From the NCBI RefSeq assembly GCF_011299595.1, contig NZ_CP049867.1, positions 3,224,001-3,288,000 of the forward strand: DNA of 64,000 bases, written 5' to 3'. Each line of letters begins with the position of its first letter. The first letter of the stretch is position 1. Shown piece by piece: positions 8,615 through 19,575 of the stretch. The position numbers and the translations under genes are program-made. The notes under the pieces are model-generated. The model was not told the DNA's origin and ran no database searches. It saw only the letters and a list, made by a program, of their open reading frames with translations. The DNA comes from Nocardioides sp. HDW12B (GTDB lineage: Bacteria > Actinomycetota > Actinomycetes > Propionibacteriales > Nocardioidaceae).

Positions 8615-9426
8615 CCCCACCCGCCACGGTCGATCGGCCCGCCCTGGGCCGCCCGCCCGCCCTGCTCGTCGTCCCGGCCGTCGTCGCGGTCGTGCTGCTG
8701 GTGCTGCCGCTCGTCGGACTGGTGAGCCGCTCGCCCTGGACCCGGTTGCCCGAGCTGCTCGGCGACCCCGACGTCCGCAGCGCCCTGGTGCTCTCCCTCG
8801 GCGTCGCGACCACCACCGCCGTCCTGTGCGTGCTGCTCGGCCTGCCGCTGGCGTGGCTGCTGGCGCGGGTCGAGGTGCCCGGCAAGGGCGTGCTGCGTGC
8901 GCTCGTCACCGTGCCGCTGGTGCTCCCGCCCGTGGTGGCCGGCGTGGCGCTGCTCGCGTCGCTGGGTCGCAACGGGCTCCTCGGGGCCCCGCTGCGCGAG
9001 ACGTTCGGCGTCACGATCCCCTTCACCACCACGGCGGTGGTGCTGGCCCACACCTTCGTGGCGCTGCCCTTCTTCGTGCTCAGCGCGGAGGGAGCGCTGC
9101 GCGCCGCCGGGCGCGAGTACGACGCCGTGGCCGCCACCCTGGGCGCCGGACGCTGGCGGGCGTTCCGCACCGTCACGCTGCCGCTCGTCCTGCCGGGCGT
9201 ACTGGCCGGCACGCTGCTGGCGTGGGCCCGCTCGCTGGGCGAGTTCGGCGCCACCATCACCTTCGCCGGCAACTACCCGGGCATCAGCCAGACGATGCCG
9301 CTGCTGGTGTTCGAGAAGCTCCAGCGCGAGCCGGAGGCGGCGTACGCGACCAGCCTCGTGCTGCTGGCTGTGTCCGTGCTGGTCCTCGGGCTGCTGCGCG
9401 AGCGCTGGCTCGGAGCGCTCCGGTGA
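8611..9426 (+). CDS. modB: Molybdate ABC transporter permease
   Basis: 271 residues with about six transmembrane helices. The EAA-type loop for contact with the ATPase is visible at EYDAVAATLGAGRWRAFRTVTLPL. SLGEFGATITFAGN, a hallmark of ModB and CysT permeases, follows. The GTG at 8611 overlaps the modA stop. Its own stop overlaps modC (GTGA). Confidence 0.93.
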   Translation: MTPPATVDRPALGRPPALLVVPAVVAVVLLVLPLVGLVSRSPWTRLPELLGDPDVRSALVLSLGVATTTAVLCVLLGLPLAWLLARVEVPGKGVLRALVTVPLVLPPVVAGVALLASLGRNGLLGAPLRETFGVTIPFTTTAVVLAHTFVALPFFVLSAEGALRAAGREYDAVAATLGAGRWRAFRTVTLPLVLPGVLAGTLLAWARSLGEFGATITFAGNYPGISQTMPLLVFEKLQREPEAAYATSLVLLAVSVLVLGLLRERWLGALR

Positions 9427-10553
9427 CCGGACCGCGGGAGGACGGTCTCGACGCGCGGGTGGTCGTCCGGCGGCCCGGCCACACCCTCGACGTCCACCTG
9501 ACCGTGGCGCCCGGCGAGACCGTGGCGGTGGTCGGGCCCAACGGCTCGGGCAAGACGACCCTGCTGCGGGCGCTGGCCGGGCTGGTGCCGCTGAGCGCGG
9601 GCCACGTGAGGTACGGCGACAGCGTCTGGGAGGCGGCCGACCCGGACCGGCCGCGTGAGCGCCGCACCGTGCAGGAGCGCCGCGTCGGGGTCGTGTTCCA
9701 GTCGCTGCTGCTCTTCCCGCACCTGTCGGCGCGCGACAACGTCGCCTACGGTCCCCGCTCGCGCGGCACCACGCGCACCGAGGCACGGGCCCGGGCGCAG
9801 CGCCTGCTGGAGCAGCTCGGCGTGGCCGAGCTGGCCGACCGGCGCGCCTCGGCGCTCTCGGGCGGCCAGGCGCAGCGGGTCGCCATCGCACGGGCGCTGG
9901 CGACCGACCCGCGGCTGCTCATGCTCGACGAGCCGCTGGCCTCGCTCGACGTCGCCGTCGCGATGTCGCTGCGCATCGAGCTGCGCCGCCACCTCGACAC
10001 CTTCCCCGGCGCCACCCTGCTGGTCAGCCACGACGCGCTCGACGCCCTGTCGCTGGCCGACCGGGTGGTGGTGCTGCAGGACGGCCGGGTCGCGCAGGAC
10101 GGCACCCCCGACGAGGTCGCGCGCCAGCCGCGCACCGCCCACGTGGCCCGGCTCGTCGGGCTCAACGTCCTGCACGGCGCCTCGCGGGGGGCCCTGGTCG
10201 ACCTCCCGGACGGCAGCACCCTCGTCACCACCACGGCGTACGACGGGCCGACCGACGTCACCTTCTCCCCCGCTGCGGTGACCCTCGGCGTCGACCCGCC
10301 CACGGGCAGCGCCCGCAACCACTGGCAGGGCCGCGTGGTGTCGGTGGTGCCCCAGGGGCTCGCGGTGCGGGTGCACCTCGACGCCCTCGGCGGGCTGATC
10401 GCCGACGTGACGGTGGAGTCGGCCACCGCGCTCGGGCTGGTCCCCGGGCGCGTCGTGCACGCCAGCGTCAAGGCCACCGACGTGGTCGTCCACGGGGCCC
10501 CGGGGACCACCCCCAGGGAGGCCTCCGGGACGGACACCGCTCCGCTAGCCTGA
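9423..10553 (+). CDS. modC: Molybdate ABC transporter ATP-binding protein
   Basis: 376 residues. The ABC domain has Walker [10 protein letters not shown], the Q-loop [13 protein letters not shown], the signature LSGGQAQR, Walker [13 protein letters not shown] and the H-loop LLVSHD. The C-terminal third holds TOBE/Mop sequence ([14 protein letters not shown] to [12 protein letters not shown]), as in ModC, where it senses molybdate. It powers import through ModB. It is the last gene of the operon, and glpX begins 5 nt later from its own promoter element inside the modC end. Confidence 0.93.
   Translation: MTGPREDGLDARVVVRRPGHTLDVHLTVAPGETVAVVGPNGSGKTTLLRALAGLVPLSAGHVRYGDSVWEAADPDRPRERRTVQERRVGVVFQSLLLFPHLSARDNVAYGPRSRGTTRTEARARAQRLLEQLGVAELADRRASALSGGQAQRVAIARALATDPRLLMLDEPLASLDVAVAMSLRIELRRHLDTFPGATLLVSHDALDALSLADRVVVLQDGRVAQDGTPDEVARQPRTAHVARLVGLNVLHGASRGALVDLPDGSTLVTTTAYDGPTDVTFSPAAVTLGVDPPTGSARNHWQGRVVSVVPQGLAVRVHLDALGGLIADVTVESATALGLVPGRVVHASVKATDVVVHGAPGTTPREASGTDTAPLA
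10546..10551 (+). promoter_or_regulatory. Leaderless -10 element of glpX
   Basis: TAGCCT stands 7 nt before ATG 10559. It overlaps the last codons of modC. Confidence 0.55.
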
Positions 10554-10558
10554 CCTGC

Positions 10559-11584
10559 ATGACGGACCTCCCTGAGCCCCTGACCCCGTCCGCCTCCGCC
10601 CCCGACCGCAACCTCGCGCTCGAGCTGGTGCGGGTCACCGAGGCGGCGGCCATGGCCGCGGGACGCTGGAGCGGCAAGGGCGACAAGAACGGCGCCGACG
10701 GGGTCGCGGTCAACGCCATGCGCGTGCTGATCTCCACCGTCGGCATGCGCGGGGTCGTGGTCATCGGTGAGGGCGAGAAGGACAACGCCCCGATGCTCTA
10801 CAACGGTGAGGAGGTCGGCGACGGCACCGGCCCCGAGTGCGACGTCGCGGTCGACCCGATCGACGGCACCACGCTGGCGGCCAAGGGCATGAACAACGCC
10901 ATCGCGGTCATGGCCGTCTCCCCGCGCGGGTCGATGTACGACCCCTCCGCGGTGTTCTACATGGAGAAGCTCGTCACCGGCCCCGAGGCCCGTGACGTGG
11001 TCGACATCCGCCTGCCGGTCCGCGAGAACATCCAGCGCGTGGCGAAGGCGAAGAACACCGCGCCCGAGGACGTCACCGTGGTGCTGCTGGACCGCCCCCG
11101 CCACGAGGGCCTCGTCGACGACATCCGCGCCGCGGGGGCGCGGATCAAGTTCATCTCCGACGGCGACGTCGCGGGCGCCATCATGGCCGCCCGCAACGGC
11201 ACCGGCATCGACCTGCTGCTCGGCACCGGCGGCACGCCGGAGGGCATCATCGCCGCCTGCGCCATGAAGTGCCTCGACGGCACCATCCAGGCCCGCCTCG
11301 CCCCCAAGGACGACGAGGAGCGGCAGCGCGCCCTCGACGCCGGCCACAACCTCGACCCCGACTTCGTCCTCACCACCGACGACCTGGTCAGCGGCGACGA
11401 CTGCTTCTTCGTCGCCACGGGCATCACCGACGGCGAGCTGATGCAGGGCGTGCGCTACCGATCCGGCGGGGCCACCACCCACTCGCTGGTGATGCGCTCG
11501 CGCAGCGGCACCATCCGCAACATCCTCTCCGAGCACCGGCTGGAGAAGCTCCGCTCCTACGCCAGTGTCGACTTCGACCACTGA
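10559..11584 (+). CDS. glpX: Class II fructose-1,6-bisphosphatase
   Basis: 341 residues, full length. It hydrolyses fructose 1,6-bisphosphate to fructose 6-phosphate, the committed step of gluconeogenesis; GlpX is the usual actinobacterial form. The lithium-sensitive phosphatase fold shows [18 protein letters not shown] and [11 protein letters not shown], which supply metal ligands. Further on are [12 protein letters not shown] and [15 protein letters not shown]. The leaderless hexamer upstream supports this ATG. It sits next to the DUF4245 gene apart from the inserted mod operon, as in mycobacteria. Confidence 0.95.
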   Translation: MTDLPEPLTPSASAPDRNLALELVRVTEAAAMAAGRWSGKGDKNGADGVAVNAMRVLISTVGMRGVVVIGEGEKDNAPMLYNGEEVGDGTGPECDVAVDPIDGTTLAAKGMNNAIAVMAVSPRGSMYDPSAVFYMEKLVTGPEARDVVDIRLPVRENIQRVAKAKNTAPEDVTVVLLDRPRHEGLVDDIRAAGARIKFISDGDVAGAIMAARNGTGIDLLLGTGGTPEGIIAACAMKCLDGTIQARLAPKDDEERQRALDAGHNLDPDFVLTTDDLVSGDDCFFVATGITDGELMQGVRYRSGGATTHSLVMRSRSGTIRNILSEHRLEKLRSYASVDFDH

Positions 11585-11596
11585 GGCCTGGGTGGC

Positions 11597-12556
11597 ATGA
11601 CGGACACGACCGGCACCACCGACACGACCGACTCGGCGGGCACGACCCGCGGAACCTTCGTCGCCGCCGGTGAGGCGCTGGTCGACATCGTGGTCCCCCA
11701 CGACGGTCCGGCCCTCAGCGCACCCGGCGGCTCCCCGCTCAACGTCGCGGTCGGTCTGTCGCGCCTCGGCCACGACGCCCTGCTGCTGACCCAGCTCGGC
11801 GACGACGACCGGGCGACCCTGATCCGCGACCACCTGGACCGCAGCGGCGTACGCCTGGCGCCGGAGTCGGTGCTGCCGGGCTTCCCCACCAGCGCGGCCA
11901 CCGCCCGCCTCGACGAGCACGGCGCCGCGTCGTACGTCTTCGAGCTGGAGTGGTCGATGCCGGCCGCCACGCTGCCCGCCGACGCCGTCGCGCTCCACGT
12001 CGGCTCCATCGGCGTCGCGCTCTCACCCGGGCGAGCCAGCGTCATGGGCCTGGTGCAGCAGGCGCGCGACCGCGGCCTGCTCGTCACCTTCGACCCCAAC
12101 GCGCGCCCGGCCTTCACCCCCGACGCCGACCGCGCGTGGGCCGACGTCCGCGAGACCGCGTCGTACGCCGCGCTGGTCAAGATGAGCGACGAGGACCTGG
12201 AGTTCTACCGGCCGGGCGCCACGCCTGAGCAGGTCGCCCGCGAGCTGCTGGGACCGGTGACCCGCCTGGTCGTCCTCACCCTGGGCGGCCGGGGCGCCCT
12301 CGCCTTCACCGCCGAGCACGCCGTCGAGGTGGCCGGCCGCACCACCACGGTGGTCGACACCGTGGGCGCCGGCGACTCGTTCATGGCGGCCCTGGCCACC
12401 GTCGCGCTCGAGCACGGCCTCGACGACCTGGGACCGGAGACGCTGCGAGGCCTGCTCGCGGCCGCCCACGAGGTCGGCGCCATCACCGTGTCCCGACGCG
12501 GAGCCGACCCGCCGCGGCGCGACGAGCTCTCCCCCGGCTGGCCGCACCGCGCCTGA
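11597..12556 (+). CDS. PfkB-family carbohydrate kinase (fructokinase-like)
   Basis: 319 residues of ribokinase fold. GEALVDIVVP opens the protein and GGSPLNVAVGLSRLG is the N-terminal PfkB signature. TVGAGDSFMAAL near residue 255 is the C-terminal signature, in which the Asp is the catalytic base and the Gly-Ala-Gly forms the anion hole. The substrate is most likely fructose or another furanose; the sequence alone does not decide. The gene starts 13 nt after glpX, so the pair may be co-transcribed. That makes sense for entry of hexoses at the level of fructose phosphates. Confidence 0.85.
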   Translation: MTDTTGTTDTTDSAGTTRGTFVAAGEALVDIVVPHDGPALSAPGGSPLNVAVGLSRLGHDALLLTQLGDDDRATLIRDHLDRSGVRLAPESVLPGFPTSAATARLDEHGAASYVFELEWSMPAATLPADAVALHVGSIGVALSPGRASVMGLVQQARDRGLLVTFDPNARPAFTPDADRAWADVRETASYAALVKMSDEDLEFYRPGATPEQVARELLGPVTRLVVLTLGGRGALAFTAEHAVEVAGRTTTVVDTVGAGDSFMAALATVALEHGLDDLGPETLRGLLAAAHEVGAITVSRRGADPPRRDELSPGWPHRA

Positions 12557-12595
12557 GCGGCCGGACCAGCAGTCACCAGCCCCGGATCAGCCGGG

Positions 12596-12639
12596 CACCA
12601 GACGGACACCAGACGGACACCAGCCGGGCACCAGACGGG
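12596..12639. repeat. Four tandem 11-bp repeats
   Basis: Four consecutive units of CACCAG(A/C)CGG(A/G) at 12596-12606, 12607-12617, 12618-12628 and 12629-12639, the first two identical. They lie between the convergent ends of the PfkB gene and the lipase gene. The period is near one helical turn. No function is evident. Confidence 0.85.
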
Positions 12640-12651
12640 GCCGCCGGAGGA

Positions 12652-13512
12652 TCAGCCGGCGTCGGCGGCGGTGATCGGGTCGACCCAGGCCCAGCGCCGC
12701 AGCGCCTCGGGCCGGGCCTGCACCTGCTGCAGCGTCTCGGTGACGAGGTCGAAGACGACCGGGTCCAGGGCCATGCCGCAGTGGCTGGTGCGGACCTCGG
12801 CGGCCTGCGCGGCAGGGTCGATGCACGCGCGCCAGTCGGTGATGCCGTCGCGCTTGGAGTAGACGGCGAGGAACGGGAAGTCCTGCGGCAGCGGGCGCCG
12901 CGACTCCTCGAACATCGTCAGGGCGCAGGAGCCGGAGGTGCAGTCCTCGCCCATCAGGCGCGAGAGCCCCATGCCGGAGAGCCGGCGCAGCAGACCGACC
13001 TGGGCGATGAGCAGGTCGTGGGCGGCACCCGGCGCGAGCATCGGGCTGCCCATGGTCACGATGCCGGAGACGAGGTCGGGCCTCCGTGCGGCGAGCCCCC
13101 GGGCGATCATGCCGCCGAGGCTGTGGCCCACCACGGTGACCTTGCGCTCGCGACGGGCCGCGATCTGCTCGACCCGACGCTCCAGCGCCTCCGTGCTGCG
13201 GTCGATGCAGCCGACGTTCGCCACGATGCCCGAGCGGTAGACGCGGAAGCCCTGACGGCGCAGGTGCCGGTTCATCCCGGTCAGGGTGTAGTCGCCGGCC
13301 AGGAAGCCGGGCACCAGCAGCACCGGGTCGCCGGTCTCACGGGTGCGCTGCGCGTAGGAGACGGTGCGGCGGGTGGCCCGGTCGGCGTTGACGCGGCGGC
13401 GGTAGCGGACCGCCTCGCTCACCACGCTGCCCTCGCGAGCCAGCGCCCGCAGCCCGCGGGGGCCGGCGAAGCCCTCCGGGACGAGGAAATCAGCGAGTGG
13501 TGAACCGTCCAT
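12652..13512 (-). CDS. Alpha/beta hydrolase (lipase/esterase-like)
   Basis: 286 residues. PVLLVPGFLAGDYTL forms the first strand and oxyanion-hole region. Nucleophile Ser131 sits in VVGHSLGG, and SHCGMALDP near the C-terminus carries the likely catalytic His. GIVANVGCIDRSTEALERR between them resembles triacylglycerol lipase-type proteins of the LipA/EstA group. No signal peptide is seen, so it is probably cytoplasmic. The substrate is not predictable. ATG 13512 has TACTTT 6 nt upstream and is divergent from the next hydrolase gene. Confidence 0.82.
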   Translation of the reverse strand: MDGSPLADFLVPEGFAGPRGLRALAREGSVVSEAVRYRRRVNADRATRRTVSYAQRTRETGDPVLLVPGFLAGDYTLTGMNRHLRRQGFRVYRSGIVANVGCIDRSTEALERRVEQIAARRERKVTVVGHSLGGMIARGLAARRPDLVSGIVTMGSPMLAPGAAHDLLIAQVGLLRRLSGMGLSRLMGEDCTSGSCALTMFEESRRPLPQDFPFLAVYSKRDGITDWRACIDPAAQAAEVRTSHCGMALDPVVFDLVTETLQQVQARPEALRRWAWVDPITAADAG

Positions 13513-13518
13513 CCTTCG

Positions 13519-13524
13519 AAAGTA
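13519..13524 (-). promoter_or_regulatory. Leaderless -10 element of the lipase-like gene
   Basis: On the minus strand TACTTT stands 6 nt before ATG 13512. Confidence 0.5.
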
Positions 13525-13588
13525 GCGCCGTCAGGGCGTTCCGGCAGCGAAATCGTGCGGGCCTGGGGAGAGACGCGGAGTCGCTGGC

Positions 13589-13594
13589 TACCCT
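13589..13594 (+). promoter_or_regulatory. Leaderless -10 element of the 13602 hydrolase
   Basis: TACCCT stands 7 nt before ATG 13602. Confidence 0.55.
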
Positions 13595-13601
13595 TCCTCC
13601 C

Positions 13602-14537
13602 ATGTCGTCCGACGCCCGCGAGGCCGCCCCCTCCCCTGCTGTCACCACCTCGGAGGAGCAGGTGGCGACGATCGCCGAGGGCGTCGAGATCTGCTTCCAG
13701 ACCTTCGGCGACCCCACCGGTGACCCCCTGCTGCTGGTCATGGGGCTGGGCGGACCGCTGACCTGGTGGCCGGCAGCGCTGTGCGAGAAGCTGGCTGCGG
13801 CCGGCTTCTTCGTCATCCGCTACGACAACCGCGACACCGGCCGCTCGACGATCTTCCGCGACGGCCGGGTCACCCGCCAGCACCTCGTCGCCGCCTTCCT
13901 CGGCCGGCGCGTCCCCGTGCCCTACTCGCTGCGTGACCTGGCCCAGGACGGCCTGGCGCTGCTCGACCACCTCGACCTGCCGGCAGCGCACGTCGCCGGC
14001 GTGTCGATGGGCGGGATGATCGCCCAGTCCATGGCCATCGAGGCGCCCGACCGGGTGCTGTCGCTGACCTCGCTCTCCTCCACCACGGGCAACCGCCGGG
14101 TCGGGTTCCAGGACCCCCGGCTGCTGCCGCACCTGCTGCGCCGTGCCGGTCGCACCCGCGACGAGTACGTCGCCGGCTCGGTGGCGTTCTGGCGCCGCAT
14201 CTCCTCGCCCGGCTACCGCGACGCCGACGCCGAGGCGCGCGAGCGTGCCGAGGTCACCTACGACCGCGGCATCAGCCTGAGCGGCGTGATGCGCCACATG
14301 ATCGCGGTCCTGACCCAGCGCGACCGCACCGAGGCGCTGCGCTCGCTGCAGGTCCCCACCGCGGTGATCCACGGCCTCGCGGACCGGATGGTCCACGTCT
14401 CGGGCGGCCGTGCGACGGCCAAGGCCGTCCCGGACGCCGACCTGGTCCTCGTGCCGGGTATGGGCCACGACCTGCCCGCCGGGCTCCACGACGTCTTCGT
14501 CGAGACGATCCGCCGCACCGCCGACCGGGTCCGCTGA
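13602..14537 (+). CDS. Alpha/beta hydrolase
   Basis: 311 residues of alpha/beta-hydrolase fold. LLLVMGLGGPLTWW is the oxyanion-hole loop, RYDNRDTGRST a conserved acid/turn region, and Ser135 in VAGVSMGGMIAQ the nucleophile. PTAVIHGLADRMV supplies the acid and GMGHDLP the His. This pattern is shared with the AknC/RdmC-type esterases and many unassigned actinobacterial hydrolases. The upstream extension of the frame overlaps the divergent promoter and is rejected in favour of ATG 13602 with its TACCCT element. Confidence 0.85.
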   Translation: MSSDAREAAPSPAVTTSEEQVATIAEGVEICFQTFGDPTGDPLLLVMGLGGPLTWWPAALCEKLAAAGFFVIRYDNRDTGRSTIFRDGRVTRQHLVAAFLGRRVPVPYSLRDLAQDGLALLDHLDLPAAHVAGVSMGGMIAQSMAIEAPDRVLSLTSLSSTTGNRRVGFQDPRLLPHLLRRAGRTRDEYVAGSVAFWRRISSPGYRDADAEARERAEVTYDRGISLSGVMRHMIAVLTQRDRTEALRSLQVPTAVIHGLADRMVHVSGGRATAKAVPDADLVLVPGMGHDLPAGLHDVFVETIRRTADRVR

Positions 14538-14595
14538 GGCGCCACGCGCCACGCCCCTCACGTCCCGACACCCCGCGGCGCTCCGGACGCGGAAC

Positions 14596-14622
14596 GACCG
14601 GGCCGGCGGTGCCGGCCCGGTC
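14596..14622. terminator. Strong bidirectional hairpin
   Basis: GACCGGGCCGGC (14596-14607) pairs perfectly with 14611-14622 around a GGT loop. It lies between the convergent hydrolase and ATPase genes. There is no U-tract. Confidence 0.7.
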
Positions 14623-14677
14623 GCCCGGTGGATCGATCGCAGTGCCTCGTCAGCCTCGGTCGGCCTCGGAGACGGCC

Positions 14678-15757
<1,080 letters not shown>

Positions 15758-15810
15758 GCTGAAAACGCCTCCTCCACCGGCAGGAACGTGCCGGACGATC
15801 CGTTGTGAGA

Positions 15811-15824
15811 GTGATGTGCGTCAC
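15811..15824. promoter_or_regulatory. Crp/GlxR-like palindrome
   Basis: GTGATGTGCGTCAC is a perfect GTGA-N6-TCAC palindrome, the core of Crp-family sites (TGTGA-N6-TCACA). It lies 54 nt from the sugar ATPase start and 56 nt from the fumarase start. Both neighbours are plausible carbon-control targets. Confidence 0.5.
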
Positions 15825-15867
15825 CAACCTAGGGGGGAAGGGGAAAGTGCGTCCAGAGCCCTCGCTC

Positions 15868-15873
15868 TACGCT
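15868..15873 (+). promoter_or_regulatory. Leaderless -10 element of the class I fumarase
   Basis: TACGCT stands 6 nt before ATG 15880. Confidence 0.55.
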
Positions 15874-15879
15874 CGTGCG

Positions 15880-17577
<1,698 letters not shown>

Positions 17578-17653
17578 GCCCGCACCGAGGGGTGTGAGCA
17601 GGGTCATCGGTCAGCGGCGTGGGCGAGGACGCCTCGGCTGGCACGATCGAGAC

Positions 17654-18109
17654 GTGCACCCACGACCGCTGTTCCGCCGGCTCGCCCGTCTGGAGGCCCT
17701 CACCTGGGCGCTCCTGCTGACGGGCATGTTCCTCAAGTACGTCACCGAGACCACCGAGCTCGGCGTACGCGTCTTCGGCATGGTCCACGGCGTCGTCTTC
17801 GTCGCCTACTGCGTGGGGGCCGCGACCGTCGCGGTCGACCGTCGCTGGTCGCCCGGCCGGACGCTGCTCGCGCTGCTGGCGGCGGTACCGCCCTTCGCCA
17901 CCCTCGCCTTCGAGCGGTACGCCGAGCGGCGCGACGCCCTGGGCGGCCCCCACGAACCCTGGCGCCTGCGCACCGAGCCGCCCCGGACGGTCCTCGAGCG
18001 GGTCGTGGCGTGGCTCGTGCGCAACCCGGCCCTCGGTGCCGGAGCCGGAGCCCTGGCCGTCGCCGGCCTCACCGCGGTGGCCCTCGCCGTCGGTCCACCC
18101 GTCGGCTGA
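17654..18109 (+). CDS. DUF3817 integral membrane protein
   Basis: 151 residues. The DUF3817 pattern is clear: FRRLARLEALTWALLL-type first helix, a conserved KY, VHGVVFVAYC in helix 2, then VPPFATLAFERY. Three of its roughly four transmembrane helices belong to the DUF3817 domain. The C-terminal extension (about 110-151) adds a further helix (LGAGAGALAVAGLTAVALAV). The function is unknown. GTG 17654 is preceded 6 nt upstream by CACGAT, a C-variant of the leaderless element. Confidence 0.75.
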   Translation: MHPRPLFRRLARLEALTWALLLTGMFLKYVTETTELGVRVFGMVHGVVFVAYCVGAATVAVDRRWSPGRTLLALLAAVPPFATLAFERYAERRDALGGPHEPWRLRTEPPRTVLERVVAWLVRNPALGAGAGALAVAGLTAVALAVGPPVG

Positions 18110-18113
18110 CCCT

Positions 18114-18236
18114 CGCGCGTGCACGAGTGCACGTTTCGCGCGTGCACGACTGACGCATCGCGCGTGCACGCCTGACGCTTCGCGCGTGCACGCCTGACGC
18201 TTCGCGCGTGCACGCGCGACGCTTCGCGGGTGAACG
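18114..18236. repeat. Five tandem 22-bp repeats with GTGCAC cores
   Basis: Units begin CGCGCGTGCACG at 18114 (23 bp), 18137, 18159, 18181 and 18203 (22 bp each), with a decayed sixth from 18225. Units 3 and 4 are identical. Each has a self-complementary GCGTGCACG-type core spaced two helical turns apart. The array fills nearly all of the gap between the DUF3817 and DUF427 genes. Confidence 0.9.
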
Positions 18237-18257
18237 GGGCGGTGGCAGGCTGGCGAG

Positions 18258-18758
18258 GTGAGCTACCCCCCGCCCCGTGACCCCGTCCGCCCCGGCCAGC
18301 TCTCGGTCTGGGACTTCCCCCGGCCCCCGGCGGCCGAGCAGTGGCACGAGCGCGTCGTGCTGCGCCTCGGCGGGCAGGTCATCGCCGAGACGACCGAGGC
18401 GTGGGTCGTGCTGGAGACCTCCCACCCGCCGACGTACTACCTGCCGCCGACCGCCTTCGCCGACGGTGCGCTGCGACCGGCCCGCGGGTCGTCGTACTGC
18501 GAGTGGAAGGGGCAGGCGACCTACCTCGACCTCGTCGGCGGGGACGTGGTCGCCGAGCGCGCCGCGTGGACCTACCCCGACCCGACGCCGGCGTTCCGGA
18601 TGCTGCTGGACCACGTCTCGCTCTACCCCGCCGCGCTGGACTCGGTGACCGTCGACGACGTCGAGGTCGATCCCCAGCCGGGCGGCTTCTACGGCGGCTG
18701 GATCACCCCGCGGGTCGCCGGCCCCTTCAAGGGGTCTCCGGGCACCCTCGGCTGGTGA
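18258..18758 (+). CDS. DUF427 domain protein
   Basis: 166 residues. The DUF427 domain (about 25-125) shows VIAETTEAWVVLETSHPPTYYLP, YCEWKGQATYLDLV and AAWTYPDPTPAF, which are diagnostic of the family. Members are small soluble beta-rich proteins of unknown function, frequent in actinobacteria. GTG 18258 follows CAGGCT by 6 nt. The 22-bp repeat array ends about 20 nt before it and overlaps the region where a -35 element would lie. Confidence 0.8.
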   Translation: MSYPPPRDPVRPGQLSVWDFPRPPAAEQWHERVVLRLGGQVIAETTEAWVVLETSHPPTYYLPPTAFADGALRPARGSSYCEWKGQATYLDLVGGDVVAERAAWTYPDPTPAFRMLLDHVSLYPAALDSVTVDDVEVDPQPGGFYGGWITPRVAGPFKGSPGTLGW

Positions 18759-18804
18759 CACCCGGCACGTCCCGCCCGGGGTGCGATGGGGGCAGGATGG
18801 CCCC

Positions 18805-19575
18805 ATGACGTACGTCGACGTGGCTCGGGCCACCTCGGAGCGGGGCGAGGTGGTGCTCCGCCGGCGCGCCGCGGACGACGACGTCACGACCACGGCGTAC
18901 GGCGGAGGGCACGTCGGGGGCCACGTCGGAGGCCCCACGGTCCTGGAGCTGCGGGTCAACGGCGTCTTCGTCATGGACTCGGCCGAGAACGCCTCCGAGG
19001 TGGCCATGGCCCGCGTCGCCCTGGAGCGCTGCCCGACACCCCGCACCGTCCTCGTCGGCGGGCTCGGCCTCGGCTTCACCACGCACGAGGTGCTCGCCGA
19101 CGACCGGGTCGAGCGCGTCGTGGTGGCCGAGATCGAGGAGGCGCTCGTCGGGTGGTTCCGCGACGGCACCGTGCCGCACGGCCCGACGTACCTCGCCGAC
19201 GAGCGGCTGCACGTCCACGTCGGCGACGTGCGCCAGGTCGTCGCCGAGTCGCCCCCGGCGTCGGTGGACCTGGTGCTGCTCGACGTCGACAACGGGCCCG
19301 GCTTCCTCGTCCACGCGGGCAACAGCCTGATCTACCAGGGGCCGTTCCTGCGGCAGGTCCACGACCTGCTGCGGCCCGACGGCGTGGTCGTCGTGTGGTC
19401 CTCCACCGACGACGAGGCCCTGACCGACGCGCTGACCGACGTGTTCGGCACCTGCACCGTCGAGTCCCACCCGGTCCGCCTCCAGGACCGCGACGAGCAG
19501 TACTGGCTGCACCTGGCCCAACGACCGGCCCAACGACTGGCCCAACGACCCACCGACCCGAGGGAGACCCGATGA
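18805..19575 (+). CDS. Spermidine-synthase-like SAM-binding protein
   Basis: 256 residues. The Rossmann fold of the spermidine synthase/methyltransferase superfamily is recognisable. [17 protein letters not shown] is the SAM-binding glycine loop, [15 protein letters not shown] carries the acidic residue after strand 2, and [14 protein letters not shown] is the strand-4 region. The aminopropyl-transfer residues cannot be confirmed, so the reaction is open. The C-terminus is a repeat of AQRP/AQRL caused by a 12-bp tandem duplication. The stop overlaps the fumC start (ATGA). ATG 18805 has CAGGAT 6 nt upstream. Confidence 0.75.
   Translation: MTYVDVARATSERGEVVLRRRAADDDVTTTAYGGGHVGGHVGGPTVLELRVNGVFVMDSAENASEVAMARVALERCPTPRTVLVGGLGLGFTTHEVLADDRVERVVVAEIEEALVGWFRDGTVPHGPTYLADERLHVHVGDVRQVVAESPPASVDLVLLDVDNGPGFLVHAGNSLIYQGPFLRQVHDLLRPDGVVVVWSSTDDEALTDALTDVFGTCTVESHPVRLQDRDEQYWLHLAQRPAQRLAQRPTDPRETR
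19515..19550 (+). repeat. Three 12-bp tandem repeats inside the SAM-protein gene
   Basis: GGCCCAACGAC(C/T) is repeated at 19515, 19527 and 19539 and encodes AQRP, AQRL and AQRP at the protein's C-terminus. The unit keeps the frame. Confidence 0.85.
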
